Below are positions 1 through 11,241 of a stretch of DNA of 64,000 nt, in pieces. The notes under the pieces were generated by a model. The model made no database searches. It was not told the origin of the DNA and worked only from the letters and a program-made list of their open reading frames with translations. The position numbers and the translations under genes were made by a program. The stretch is from Sambucus nigra (Eukaryota; Streptophyta; Magnoliopsida; Dipsacales; Adoxaceae): NCBI GenBank assembly GCA_949130495.1, contig OX422221.1, positions 151,571,741 through 151,635,740 on the forward strand, written 5' to 3'. The stretch's first letter is position 1. The number at the start of each line of letters is the position of its first letter.

Positions 1-405
1 TACTCTTCCCATGATGATATTGTACGATGACTGGATATTTTTATCCATCATGAAGAATTGTATCCTTTCTGTCCGACAAGCAGGCCATGTACCAATGAAT
101 ATATCCAACTTGATCATCCCAAGTGGAAATACTTTCTCGCCAACAAAACCGAGGAGGGGTCTGTGGTAAGGCTCCAATTGAGATAGCTTTAAATTTAAAC
201 TATCGAAACACGAGTAGAACATGATGTCTGCCGAGCTACCGTTATCGACCAGCACTCTTGAAATCATTACCTCCTTCATTCTCATTTTGATCACTAGTGG
301 GTCATCATGAGGATACATAACTCCTGCAAGATCATTCTTTGAAAACCCAATGACCAATTTTTCTTTGTTCACCTTTCTCGGGTGATCTTCCTCAGCTAAA
401 TTTAT
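1..405 (-). pseudogene. retrotransposon aspartic protease (partial, runs off window)
   Basis: The frame continues directly from gag after a single TGA (406-408) and stays open to the window edge. It contains the retropepsin active site read as V-D-N-G-S-S, with the catalytic Asp codon at 244-246. A Y-N-I-I-M-G stretch typical of the end of plant Gypsy proteases lies at the extreme edge. The enzyme would cut the Gag-Pol polyprotein in virus-like particles. Only the domain itself is present; reverse transcriptase is beyond position 1. Whether the TGA before it is a mutation or a programmed readthrough cannot be told from one copy. Confidence 0.8.
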
Positions 406-2266
406 TCACTGAATGTACGAGCAAGCTTGAGCCTCTCCGAGGTAAGCTTTTCTTTCTGCAGTAAGATCTCCTCCTCCTGCATCTCCTCCTGTAATAACAT
501 TACAATCAAATGACCCAAAGCGTATTGAAAATACCTCTCGTTCTGGCTGCCTTGGTTTCTTGGGAAGATCGGGGTCATTATCTGGATCATCTTCATGGTT
601 TCTCTTCTTTTTCTCCTCTGCTCGACGAGGAGATCTAGACCTCTCTCTAGTTCGGTTGTTGCTTCTTCTTTCGCCTCCCCGGTCAACATACTTTGCTAGC
701 TTTCCTCGTCGGATTAGTGTTTCAATCTCGTTCTGAAGAGCTATGCAATTTTTGGTCATATGGCCATGATCCTTATGGAACTCGCAGTATTTTTCCCTAT
801 TCCTTGTGTCAGGGTCTGACTTCATTTTCTTTGGCCAGTTTAACTCCTCGTTGTTCTTAATTTCTTCCAGGACGTGGTTGATATTTGCCTTCAAAGGCGT
901 GTAATTATCAAATTTCTTCAAGACCTCCCATGACGACCTACTTTTGGAATGTTTGTCACCACCATTATTCTTATGCTCTTTCTTCTTAGCTTTATCACCT
1001 TCCACCTTGGTTTCTTTGGCGTCCATATTCTTCTTTGCAGACATAGCCTCCTCGGCATTCATAATCTTGGACGCTTTTCCCATCAGGTCCGACATGGTTC
1101 GAGGTGGATCTTTGGCCAAAGTATAGTACAACTTGTTTGGCAGCAGTCCACTCATCAAAGCAGTAATTGTTGTCTTCTCCTCATAATCAATGACTTCGAG
1201 TTTCTCGTTATTAAAACGAGTTATATAGTCTCTAATACTCTCACCAGCTTTTTGTCTAACACTTAACAAATGTGTTACTTGTTTAACTGGCTTTGCTCCG
1301 AAGCATAAATTCGCAATGAACAACTCGGCCAATTGAAGAAAAGTTGAAATCTTACCCCCGAGGAAGATTATTATACCATATCTGAGTAGATCCGGTAAGA
1401 GTTCCCGAGAATGCCCTGTATCTCATCTCGTTTGGGACAGCATGGATGTCGGCAGCAGCTTGATACTGTTCTATATGAAGGACAGGGTCAGCCTTCCCAT
1501 CGTACTTGGGAGTCACAACAGGTGCTTTAAACTTTGATGGTGTTGGAAAATCAATAATATCCTGCACAAAAGGTATTCCTCGAACAAAGGTTCGTTGTAG
1601 AGGGTTCTTGGCCTTAGCCATTTCCCCTAATCTATCCTCCAACCTCTGAATAGATCCTTTCCATGCATCATTCCCTTCCTCGGGCCTATTGGTTCGAGCA
1701 ACTGATCGCGTTGAAGTGGCTTCCTGGGATTTATCTTGACGAGCAGTTGGTCGGTCAGCGGATCCATCTTGACGAGCAACTGGTCGCGACTGGGCAGATC
1801 ATTCCCTTAAATCTGATGGTCGTCGAAAGCTCCTCGACGCTGCATTAAGAGGACTTTTGTTCCTCCTAGGGCCTAATCGATCAAAAGGATATGCCCTACA
1901 TAATCTTTCCAATGCACTGGCCCTTTCTGGGGAAAGGGTGACATGTTGTTCAGTATCTGTGGCTCGCACAGATGAAGATCGTCCAGGTTGATAAGAAAAA
2001 TCTTGAGATTCATCATTGCGATATGAATAATTATGCCTAGTACGCAAAGAAGGCGCACGGGTATTTCTTTGAATGCTTCGTGATCCGGAACGGGCTGGCG
2101 CACCGCAATGGAGGGTTTGGATGAGTTGTCGCATCGTTTCTTGCATGACGGTCTGGCCATGAGCCAGATTCGCCATCATTCCAGTCAGATCTGGAATAAT
2201 TGGTGGAGCAGATGGATTTGGAGGGGTTCCAGTGTTTCGATTACTGGATTCAGGTATATCAGCCAT
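406..2266 (-). pseudogene. gag of the left-edge Gypsy element, lightly broken
   Basis: The start is the ATG at 2266, 46 bp inside the PBS. The frame is interrupted by a TGA at 1801-1799 and then continues in phase. One extra base in a run of five G (about 1355-1360) shifts it; the rest reads from about 1350 to the stop at 406. The N-terminal 200 residues are Pro/Ser/Arg-rich with repeated RPxARQD motifs (about 1725-1800). The capsid-like gag domain spans about 1640-1080 (Q-x-W-Y-N-N-L and F-N-N-E-K-L motifs). A C-x2-H-x4-H-x4-C motif (about 795-755) is followed by an Arg/Ser-rich basic tail. Gag would form the particle and bind the element RNA. Confidence 0.85.
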
Positions 2267-2311
2267 TGTTAATGGATTGTTTTTTATGAGAAAACGATTT
2301 TACCAGTCGTT

Positions 2312-2329
2312 TCCCACAGACGGCGCCAA
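2312..2329 (-). promoter_or_regulatory. primer-binding site
   Basis: On the minus strand, three bases after the LTR end, the sequence starts TGGCGCCGTC. Its first nine bases match the complement of the 3' end of plant tRNA-Asp, which is the usual primer for Tat-type elements; the match weakens further in. The same PBS start follows the 5' LTR at 9157-9571. Confidence 0.75.
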
Positions 2330-2607
2330 TCTGTTGAAGACAGAAAATGGCCACTGCCATTTTAGTGGCGTCAACAGCAGATAAATGATGAGGATGAGAT
2401 TGAAGATGAAGATAAACATTCACATCAAACATATAAGAGACAAATATTTTTAAAGTGGTTCGGCTATAAGGAAAAGCCTACGTCCACTGTTATTTTATTC
2501 CCAGGGGTTTACAATAGCACAATGTGGTAGAGAGAGGGAGAAAAAGGGTGTGGATCTTGTGTATGGTGTCTCTCGGTTCTTGGTTTTTTTGGCTAAGGGA
2601 ATACATG

Positions 2608-2616
2608 TATTTATAG
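2608..2616 (-). promoter_or_regulatory. TATA box in LTR
   Basis: CTATAAATA on the minus strand lies in the middle of the LTR, downstream of the 21-bp repeat array and about 280 bp before the LTR end. This is the expected place for the RNA polymerase II promoter of the element. Confidence 0.7.
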
Positions 2617-2785
2617 TGATGGGAGATAAAGAGATTCATTGTATGAAGACATTTATACATTATATCTACATTCAACGAATCTAATTGTTGAATTTCTTGG
2701 TATGCTATGTGTTGTCATCTACGGTATAAATGTACATTAATGATCATTAAATGCGTAGTTATCCTTTGATCTTCCCTGTTAGTAT

Positions 2786-2869
2786 GCCGACCAACTCTCC
2801 TCGGGTGCCGACTAACTCTCCTCGGGTGTCGACTAACTCTCCTCGGGTACCGACCAACTCTCCTCGGGT
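2786..2869 (-). repeat. 21-bp tandem repeat, four copies, in LTR U3
   Basis: Four head-to-tail copies of exactly 21 bp start at 2786, 2807, 2828 and 2849. They share the core AACTCTCCTCGGGT on the plus strand and differ at two or three positions. They lie upstream of the LTR TATA box, where enhancer repeats are found in other plant LTRs. Confidence 0.85.
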
Positions 2870-2945
2870 GTCGAATATTGCTACGTAGGATGACATGTGT
2901 CCTTTTTTGATTGGTCCTCGTAGATGAAGAATTTTTGCGTTAACA

Positions 2946-3076
2946 ATAGTAATACCAGAAAATGAAATAGTTTAATATCTGAGATATTTTCACAAACAAT
3001 AACACTTACTGTCTATGAAATAGTTTTATATATATAACATTTTCACAAACAGTAACATTTACTGAGTTAATATTAC

Positions 3077-3149
<73 letters not shown>

Positions 3150-3462
3150 ATAAACAGTAGATCCGAACCTCTTTTTTTTCGAAATTACCATTTTTTTAAA
3201 GGTTTGCGCTAGCGACATTCAACCACCACCACTACCCACCCCCATTGTCGGAGCTTCAACGACCTTCACCAGAGCTACGATTTGGGGTGGGTAGTGGTGG
3301 CAAAGGGTGCTGATGGCGCAGACCTCTGTAATTAATAGAATATTAGATAAATGGGGTTTGAATCCACCGGAGCGCCGGTTTGGGGTGAGTAGGGGTGGCA
3401 TTGGGTTAAGTTTATATCTGTAACATTTTCACAAACATTAACATTTATTGTGTTCATATAAC

Positions 3463-3527
<65 letters not shown>

Positions 3528-3975
3528 GGTGGATCCAAACCTCTTTTTTCTGATATTATCTTATTTTTAACTGTCCGCGCTAGCGGCATCCAATCCCCAC
3601 CACTACCTACCCCCATTGTCGGAGCTCCAACAACCTTCATCAGAGCTCTGATTTGAGGTAGCAAGGGATGCCGATGTAACATTTTCACAAACAGTAACAT
3701 TTATTATTTGTGACAATATAACAGATATAAACCTAACCCAATGCTACCCCTAATCACCCTAAATCGGAGTTCCGGTGGATCCAAACCCCATTTATTCAAT
3801 ATTTTCTTATTTCTTAAGATCTGCGCCAGCGGCACCCCATGTCACCCTATATCAGAGCTTTGATGAAGGTTGTTGGAGCTCCGACAATGGGGGTGGGTGG
3901 TGGTGGGGATTAGATGCCGCTAGCTCGGATCGTTAAAAATAATACAATATCAGAAAAAAGAGGTTTGGATCTACC

Positions 3976-4054
<79 letters not shown>

Positions 4055-4353
4055 GTTATAACACAGGAAATGTTACTGTTTGTGAAAATGTTACAGATAT
4101 AAACCTAACCCAATGCCAACCTTACTCACCCCCAACTGGAGCATTGGTGGATCCAAACCCCATTTATTCAATAATATCTTATTTCCTTAGGTCCGTGCCA
4201 GTGGCACCCCATGTCACCCAAAATCAGAGCTTTGATGAAGGTTGTTGTAGCTCCGACAATGGGGGTGGGTGGTGGTTAGGATTGGATGCCGCCAGCGCAG
4301 ACCGTTAAAAATAAGACAATATCAGGAAAAAAGGTTTGGATCAACCATGTATA
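2946..4353. repeat. cluster of ~300-bp units joined by (TA)n tracts, part 1
   Basis: One repeated unit occurs several times in both orientations, each copy bounded by long TA microsatellites. The unit runs from a palindromic TGTGTTATAACACA through TTACTGTTTGTGAAAATG, a GGAGCTCCGACAATGG segment and a G-rich stretch to GAGGTTTGGATCTACCG. Minus-oriented copies lie at about 2946-3080 (partial), 3162-3466 and 3527-3717 (internally deleted). Plus-oriented copies lie at 3718-3976 and 4052-4353. TA tracts are at 3081-3141, 3467-3526 and 3977-4051. It encodes nothing recognisable. The cluster resumes at 7267 after a Helitron insertion. Confidence 0.8.
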
Positions 4354-7265
4354 TCTATATAATAAAGTATAAAACTTATGTATGTCACAAGTTTATCTCA
4401 TGATGTCATCTATATGATCTTTTCATGGACTACCTCTTTTGCCCTCCAAACATTTGAGTTCCCCTCTTTTTACACACTAATTTATTTCCCCCTATTTTTC
4501 AAAATTCAAAAATAAGGGTAAAAAAGTAAATTTCTCCAAAACCTCTTTTATTTCTCTCTACCTATCACACACGCATATTTTTACAAAGAGCTAAATCAAA
4601 TACATTCGCATATCACAATAGCTTTCTCTCTCTACCTCTCACAACCCATCTCTCTCCCGTCTCCATTGCTGCTGCCTCCCCTCACCACTCCACCGCCTCT
4701 CATCCCTCCCACGCCATCGCCTCTCATCCATCCCACGTCATCCTGCAAACCATCGGATCTCGCCATCCTGCAAACCATCGGATCTCACGGCGACCGATTG
4801 GACTCCTCCATTCTATGGTCCCTCTGTAGCCTCTCCTCACCTACCTATCCACTCTATACCTTCTCCAATTCAACGACCCCGCTTCCTCTTTTTATTACCC
4901 TCATATCCATCTGCAAAAATGGTTCTTCCTATTAACCCACCATCTGATATTGAGAAGAGGAGGTACAAAAAACTGCCAGGGTTGTGAAGAGGACACACAA
5001 TTTTTATGTTGAAACAACCCTACGTTCAGCCACTCTCAAACTGTAAGACGGTGTTGTGCCAACCGACTGGTGGCCTTGCCCGAATTACATACAGTGTTGT
5101 GCTAGCTGAACGGTGTTGTGAAGAGGACGCAAAGTCTTTTGCCTTTTTTGGTAAAAAATGTTAATTGAGTTTGTTTGAGTTTTGTCTTAAGCTTTTAATT
5201 TGGGGTTTAGTCTGTTGTGTGACTGTTATGTTACAGTTTTGCTGGTTCTTTATGTTTGCATAAAAAAACATGTCTTTTTAAAAAAAATCAGATATGTGGT
5301 GACTAAATCAGGTTTGCAGTGACACAATATTGGATTTGTCTTCTTTAAATCGTTTTGATTTTGTGGTGACTAAAACAGAAACCCAACTACAGGCAGTGAA
5401 GTGGTTCTTTAGAAATGGGGCACTTTCTTTTGAAGGTAACCCTCATCTCCTCTTTCAATTTCGGGTCACTCATTTTAATTTTGTAATTATCTGGACTTTG
5501 ATGTTTATTTGCAGGTTTGCAAGGGTTTGGTTTGAGGTGGAATTAAAGTTAACTTTTTACAGTTTTTTTTTTCTCCGGCTCTCTCTTTGATTTCATTTTT
5601 GTCATTTTAATTTTTTGCATGTTTGGGCATTTTTTTCCACCTTCGTTATATCTGCATTTTTTTGGTCTTTCAACAGGTGGGTCTCCTCTTTACTGCTAGC
5701 ATTAAACTTCTGAACATATCGATGCAGTTCGTTTGTAAGGTAGTTTACACGGATTTACCTTGATTTATATGTGTAGCGTGTTTTGTTCGTTACATAGTTT
5801 GTTTCATGGATTTCTAATTTCAGTTAAGTGTTTCGTTTTTGTTTAGAATAGTTTATGTTTGTAAATTGTGATGAATTCTGATTCTATTATACACAAATTC
5901 CCTTGGCCAGTTTTATGTCACTATCAGCGTTGGTTTTGATTCGAATAATTTTTTTTTCGGATATGAATTGAAAGATTTTGAATAATTTTTTTGTCTAGAT
6001 TGTATGACCCAATTTTTTCTTTTGCTTGATTGATCATGTACTATGGAGGCCTTGGGGCACAAGGCCCGAGGTAAGTAGGAACTGGTAGGCACATGGAGGC
6101 ACTAGGATCGATATATAAGTTTGACATGAATTTTTTACCAAGAGTACCGAATTTCATTATTATTTTTTTATACAAAAAATAAACTTTTAAAAATACTTTC
6201 GTGTAATAATATCTCATAAAGAATTTTGAAACAAAATCATTGTTGTTATTTAAATAACTGATTCTTAAAAATTATATTAGGATAATTTGATCATTTACAC
6301 CCAAAGATACTTCAAAACTGTTAAAAATCAACATTTTTTTTTGCCTGACAAACACTCCGCACATAACACTTACTAATACCCATATTGAATGTTACAAATA
6401 CCTATTTTAAATATATTATTTTTTGCCTCAAACATAGTAACTAATGTTTTTTTTGTCCAACACCCCTAATAATTAATACCCATATTTAATGTTACAAAAA
6501 ACTATTGTAAATTTGTTCATGTACTTGAATTTAAAGCCCTTAACACTTTCTACCATCATTTTACTATTGTTTTTAATATAATAGTTAATTTTTTGGCCTA
6601 GAAGCATGATTATAAATTATTAATACCCATGAGTTCAATCTATTAATTTTATTTATAAATTATTGTATTTCTATAAATCTGGAATTAACATAATTGATTT
6701 TTCAGATGAGTTCGTGGCCCGACTAATTAAGAGGAGGAAAAAGCTATTTTGAGCTTTCCAATTCAAGATGCCAAAAATGATAGACGCGTACAAAACTTTA
6801 TTAATGACCGAACATAACTTAGCCATATTAAGATAGTAATAAAGTTAATGTTTTTCCCCTAGAAGCATGATTATAAATTAGTAATACCCATGAGTTCACT
6901 TTATTAATTTTATTTGTAAATTAGTGTATCTTTGTAAATCTAGAATTAACATAATTGGTTTTTTAAATGAGTTCGTGGCCGAGCTAATTAACATAATTGG
7001 TTTTTATTTATAAATTAGTGTTCACACATTTGTTGTTCAAGTATTTTTTTATTTCTCAAATAATGTGGATAGTCCTATAAATAAAGAAAAATTTGCCTAC
7101 ATCTTTTAAATTGTTTACACGTTTGTGTTGTAAAGAAAAATTTTATAACTTAAATTGTTTATATATTCATTACATTGAAAATTCTCTTCGTGCCTTTCGG
7201 CACGTACTTTGATTTTTTTATCGTTTTGTGATTATCAGCATGCCTTCAGGCACGGGCATACCCTA

Positions 7266-7266
<1 letters not shown>
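4354..7266 (+). mobile_element. non-autonomous Helitron-like element
   Basis: The element starts TCTATATAATAAAG after an A and ends with a hairpin TGCCTTCAGGCA (7241-7252), ten bases and CTAG, followed by T. These are the Helitron rules: 5' TC, 3' hairpin plus CTRR, and insertion between A and T without target duplication. A second hairpin, CGTGCCTTTCGGCACG, is at 7189-7204. No Rep/helicase is present. The inside has a CT-rich, UTR-like segment (4640-4940) with a repeated CATCCTGCAAACCATCGG, then long T-rich intron-like sequence, which looks like captured gene fragments. Both flanks are TA-rich copies of the surrounding repeat, so the insertion site can be read directly. Confidence 0.75.
6601..6988 (+). 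repeat. direct repeat inside the Helitron
   Basis: Two diverged copies of about 128 bp start at 6601 and 6862 and share GAAGCATGATTATAAATTA and GAGTTCGTGGCC. Part of a third copy begins near 6985. A shorter repeat containing AATACCCATATT lies just upstream (about 6376 and 6478). Confidence 0.7.
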
Positions 7267-7321
<55 letters not shown>

Positions 7322-7673
7322 TGTGTTATAACACAATAAATATTACTGTTTGTGAAAATATTATGGATATAAACCTAACCTAATGCCAACACTACTCACC
7401 CCAAACCGGAGCTCCGACGGATCCAAACCCCATTTATCCAAAATTCTCTTATATATATTGGAAAAAAGAGGTTTGAATCTACCGTATATATATATAACAC
7501 AGTAAATGTTACTGTTTGTGAAACTGTTACAAATATAAACGTAACCCAATGTCAACCCTACCACACCAAATCGAAGCTCTCGTGAAGGTTGTTGGATAGC
7601 GTGGACCTTTAAAAATAAGATAATTTCGAAAAAAAATGGTTTGGATCTACTCTGTGTGTGTGCATGTGCGCGT

Positions 7674-7744
<71 letters not shown>

Positions 7745-7860
7745 GTAATATTAACACAGTAAATGTTACTGTTTTTGAAAATGTTACAGATATATACCTA
7801 TTTATCTTTATGGTATATACAGTAAAGTTTACTGTCTGTGTCATTTTTTTTCTTTGAAAT
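7267..7860 (+). repeat. cluster of (TA)n-joined units, part 2
   Basis: This continues the cluster interrupted by the Helitron. It holds a TA tract at 7267-7320, a shortened plus-oriented unit at 7321-7490, another at 7494-7650 ending in GGTTTGGATCTAC, a mixed GT/GC stretch and TA tract at 7651-7740, and the start of one more unit at 7741-7800. Each unit begins with the same palindrome and TTACTGTTT motif as those at 3718 and 4052. Confidence 0.75.
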
Positions 7861-9151
7861 TATATAGGCTTCATGGATCTTGTTTGATAGATCTCGTCGA
7901 GCAAATTTCAAAAATAAAAATTTTGCGAAAAATTGATATGTTAATTAAAAGTTATAATCATTTGAAGATTAAAAAAAAATTCAATCACTTATGTAACTTC
8001 CTCAAGGAAGTTACAGATGGTTGGTTTTAAAAGGGTAAAATTATAAAAAAAAAGTTTTAAAAAATTAGGAGCGAGGCTTATATGTAAGAGGAAAACATGG
8101 TGGGACTAAAATATCTGAAAAAAGATCTAATAGAATTTAAATGAGAATGCCTCAATATTATATTACCGTTGAAAATAATAAGGATGACAACTAAATTTTT
8201 ATTAATTTTCATTCTTATATACCCACTTAGTAGCTATGGCCATCGTCCAATGATCATTTGAAATTTTATGTATGTCCCGACTTCCTACTTTAACAACTGC
8301 TACAGGTAAAATTTCAGGTATATTCAGACTTCCATCTATAATAGGAAGATTGGTATTTTTTTAATATGGAGTTTCTTCGTAACAACCATTAGTAAGTCAG
8401 TAATATGAAAAGCCATCCAACAAACATCTTCTACCCTTCTGCACATTTTAACGAACTTAAAACATCCATCCAAAAAAATTGTACACCATAGAATATAAGG
8501 GCCATTAAATAGGAAGAGGATAAGACACATAAGTAACAATGATTATGAGAATTATGCTCTAAAAGTAAAATGAGTGGATCCTTAATATTAGACCAAGACC
8601 GAACTTTAAAAAGTGGATCCTTAATATTATGCACCAAATCGAAAAAAGACGAAAGAGATTGGCTCGGTCCAGTCTTTTTGTGTCCACCCTAGTCACAACA
8701 TCTGCAATTCCAAAAATTAATTGAAATCTCGGACTCATTGGCACAACCACTGTACAGGCGGTGGCACACTCATGTGCCCTTTGGAGTCGATGCTCTAACA
8801 AGATACTTCCTCTCCCCTCCAAATACTTGGGGTAGTTTAAAGATACCAATTACGTAAAACAACTTTTGAACATACGTTACCCATTTCACATAATTTTTAA
8901 TTAACCTTTGCTAAGATCTCCGTAAATTTGATAAAATAAGAATCACTCCCTCTTTAGTTATATATTTAAAAAATTCGATTTAAGTACCGTTTTTAACTAT
9001 AGTTTTAAAATTCAATTTTTTATGTTTATAAATATTAATGTACGTTTGGTAAATTTATATTTAAATACAATTTTCTGAACATTTGACAAATTTTTTAAAC
9101 ATGTATGTTTATATTGTATATATTTGTATGTATATATAAACATATATAAAA
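7861..9151. other. AT-rich spacer, no gene recognised
   Basis: Only short, unconvincing frames occur here (for example on the minus strand between 8336 and 8849). I recognise no protein motif, RNA gene or terminal repeat. The right end is the target site of the complete Gypsy element. Confidence 0.6.
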
Positions 9152-9156
9152 CTTAT
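9152..9156. other. target-site duplication, left copy
   Basis: CTTAT directly abuts the TGTGGG start of the 5' LTR, and the identical CTTAT follows the 3' LTR at 19939-19943. Five bases is the standard Gypsy integrase stagger. Confidence 0.9.
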
Positions 9157-9571
9157 TGTGGGTATCTCGATTTGTCACCGCGGGCTAGACGAGTAGTCCA
9201 GTACAAACAGCCAAAAGTCTGGAACCTTGCATCTCAACCAAAATCAGTTACGACTTAGTCTATTCCTAAGATCTCGCAAGGAGATATTCTAGGAGTAATG
9301 GATGGACGTGGGGAAGTCCAACATCCCCATTCCCCGCAAACAAAGATGTATATAATAAACCCTAGGCCCGGGGCAAGAGGCACACATGGTATTTTCTGTA
9401 AAACACTCCCCGGAGTATAGAGAAATAATACTGAGAGCACCACCGTGGACGTAGGCATTCTTCCTGAACCATGTATATACTGTGTCGTGTGATTGGAATT
9501 CATTACATTCTTTATTTTCTTTGGTGATTGTCTTTTTTTGTGAACTTTTGTTGAACATAATTGTCATCACA
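9157..9571 (+). repeat. 5' LTR of the complete Gypsy element
   Basis: The LTR starts TGTGGGTATCTCG and ends TGTCATCACA, two bases before the PBS. It contains a TATA box (9349-9357) and the motif GTGGACGTAGGC (9445-9456). About 89% identical to the 3' LTR by manual alignment. Confidence 0.92.
9349..9357 (+). promoter_or_regulatory. TATA box in 5' LTR
   Basis: TATATAATA lies 190 bp into the LTR, in the expected promoter position. The 3' LTR has the equivalent TATATAACA. Confidence 0.7.
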
Positions 9572-9573
9572 AT

Positions 9574-9591
9574 TGGCGCCGTCTGTGAAAA
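9574..9591 (+). promoter_or_regulatory. primer-binding site
   Basis: TGGCGCCGTCTGTG starts two bases after the LTR. It is the same PBS type as in the left-edge element, with its first nine bases complementary to a plant tRNA-Asp 3' end. Confidence 0.8.
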
Positions 9592-9637
9592 ACGTTTGTC
9601 TTCCTTTAAGAAAGCCCTCAACAACAAAGAATCTGGA

Positions 9638-11241
9638 ATGTCTGGACACAGCACCAATGCTCCTCAAGCAGGGGATACCCAAGAACAGCCTGCCCCTCAC
9701 ATGATCAGATCTAAAGTTCGACGTTCAGATCAAAGGGTCGCCCAGAACGGCAGGCCTCAGAAGAAAGTCAGAGACCAGCGAGGTCCACACAGATCTCCAG
9801 GTTGATCGATGCCTATGAGGCAAGGGCTGAGAATGCTCGCCTCAAAAGGAGATTGGAAAGGATGGAGAAAGAACTCCATCGCAGCACTAGGAGATGCCCA
9901 TACCGCACTCCTAGCCCTCAGGCGAGAAAGTCTCGCAGCCGAGGAAGGAGCCCTAGATGCGGATCCCCAATAAGTGATAAGCACGAGTCTGATGATGACT
10001 TGCTCGAGCAACAACAACCATTTCGCCTTTACAGGAGCTCAGCTCGAGAAGATAAGGATATACAAAATTTGGTCCGAAGATAAATGGACCAGCACCGAGC
10101 ACATCGGGGTGCCAGATCGACCAGAGAGCTTGCTCGACGAGCTCTCGGGACCCAGATGAAATCCCCTTTCTCAAGGGAAATAGAGGAAGAAGAAGCCCCC
10201 AAGAAGTTCCCAATTCCAAGATTTAAGATCTATGACGGAAAGACTGACCCTATCGATCACGTTAGGCAGTACAGGTCGACCATGACTCTCTGGAACCACA
10301 GGGATGCACTAATGTTCCGGATTTTTCCCTCAAGTGTTCATGATGTGGCCTAGTAGTGGTTCGAGAGGCTCCCTCACAGATCCATCAGGAGCTTTGAGTC
10401 CCTAGACGAGCTCTTCATGACTCACTTCATTATCAGAAGCTCCCATCCAAAGAGGATGGATACTTTGCTAATAATGAAAAAGACGCCTCAAGAGAGCCTC
10501 CGGGACTACGCAAAGAGGTACTGGAAGTTGTTCAATGAGGTCGAGGACTACTCGGAACAGGTAGCAGTGGCCTCTTTTAAGATAAGCCTACCCAGCTCTT
10601 GCCTTCTACACCAATCCCTAACGAAAAAGGAGGCCACAACCATCAATGACCTAATGGCTTACATCGAGAAGTACGCCAAAGTTAAGGATGTGACCCGCCT
10701 CAGTGCAGGGGAGAATGGTCGAGCTAAGCTCACTGCCAAGGGCAACGATAAGGTTGAAAACCAGAAGAGAGGAGGAAAGAATGGGGGCAAGGGTGGCTCC
10801 AAGAATGGAGGCAAGAACGATGCTTCGAAAGAATTTCAGGCAGTAAACACTGTCTTCAAAGAACCAATATACAACATCCTAGCGAAAATTAAAGATGATC
10901 CATTTGTTAAGTGGCCCAAAAATATGAGAGGAGATCCCTGAAAGAGAAACAACGCGTTGAGATGCGCTTTTCATAAGGAAGGAGGACATAAGACTGAGCA
11001 CTACAAGGCTCTTAAGTCTCACCTTGAAGAGTTGGCCTAGACCGGGCATCTGAATGAGTTTATGGAGAAGAAGGCATCGAAGGTTGCTGCCAGTGGAGAC
11101 ATAAGGCCCGACAACGTACTCGAGGATAATGCTGGCCATGAATTTGTAGTAATTCACGGGGCATTTGATATGAAGCAGATTCAAGGGAATTCAGTTCGAA
11201 TGGAAGTGAAACAGCTTACAACAGTAATGCAAGCTTTTTAG
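9638..11241 (+). pseudogene. gag of the complete Gypsy element
   Basis: The probable start is the ATG at 9638. A frameshift near 9790 moves the reading to the frame that then holds gag and protease. In that frame stops occur at 10081, 10351 and 10354 (a TAG TAG pair), 10939, 11038 and 11239. The N-terminus has a coiled, charged Arg/Glu segment (about 9805-9910) and an RS-rich stretch. The gag domain is at about 10210-10680 (V-R-Q-Y, W-F-E-R-L, L-R-D-Y-A-K-R motifs). The zinc-binding motif near 10965-11005 reads C-x2-H-x4-H-x4-Y, so its last ligand is lost. Cannot make a working capsid. Confidence 0.85.

Larger units (their letters stand above)
1..2945 (-). mobile_element. 5' part of a Ty3/Gypsy Tat-type LTR retrotransposon
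   Basis: Read on the minus strand, the order is LTR (2945-2333), primer-binding site, gag (2266-406) and aspartic protease (405 to the window edge). This is the 5' end of a Gypsy element whose pol lies outside the window. Gag has the plant retrotransposon gag domain followed by a CEFH/GH/C zinc-knuckle-like motif, and the protease has a DNGSS active site, as in non-chromoviral plant Gypsy elements. The reading frame carries only two in-frame stops and one single-base shift, so this copy is less decayed than the one at 9157-19938. The base pairs just outside the LTR at 2946 belong to the repeat cluster it inserted beside. Confidence 0.85.
2333..2945 (-). repeat. 5' LTR of the left-edge Gypsy element
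   Basis: The 613-bp LTR is bounded by TGTTAAC at its start and TTCAACA at its end on the minus strand, immediately before the PBS. It contains a TATA box, a four-copy 21-bp tandem repeat in U3, and the GTGGACGTAGGC motif (2487-2476) also found in the other Tat LTRs here. It is clearly related to the LTR at 52059-52526 in the R/U5 part. Confidence 0.85.

Noticed and set aside
402..689. A 95-residue minus-strand frame overlapping gag
   Set aside because: It lies in another frame of the same strand across the Arg/Glu-rich tail of gag; the gag frame explains the region.
3006..4102. Frames rich in alternating Tyr-Ile around the TA tracts
   Set aside because: They are direct translations of (TA)n microsatellites, with no conserved flanking protein sequence.
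4666..4935. Pro/Ser-rich 89-residue frame in the Helitron
   Set aside because: It is CT-rich low-complexity sequence typical of a leader; no homologue recognised, so not called as a gene.
8336..8849. Overlapping minus-strand frames of 67-96 residues
   Set aside because: Short, mutually overlapping, with no motif or codon pattern to favour one.
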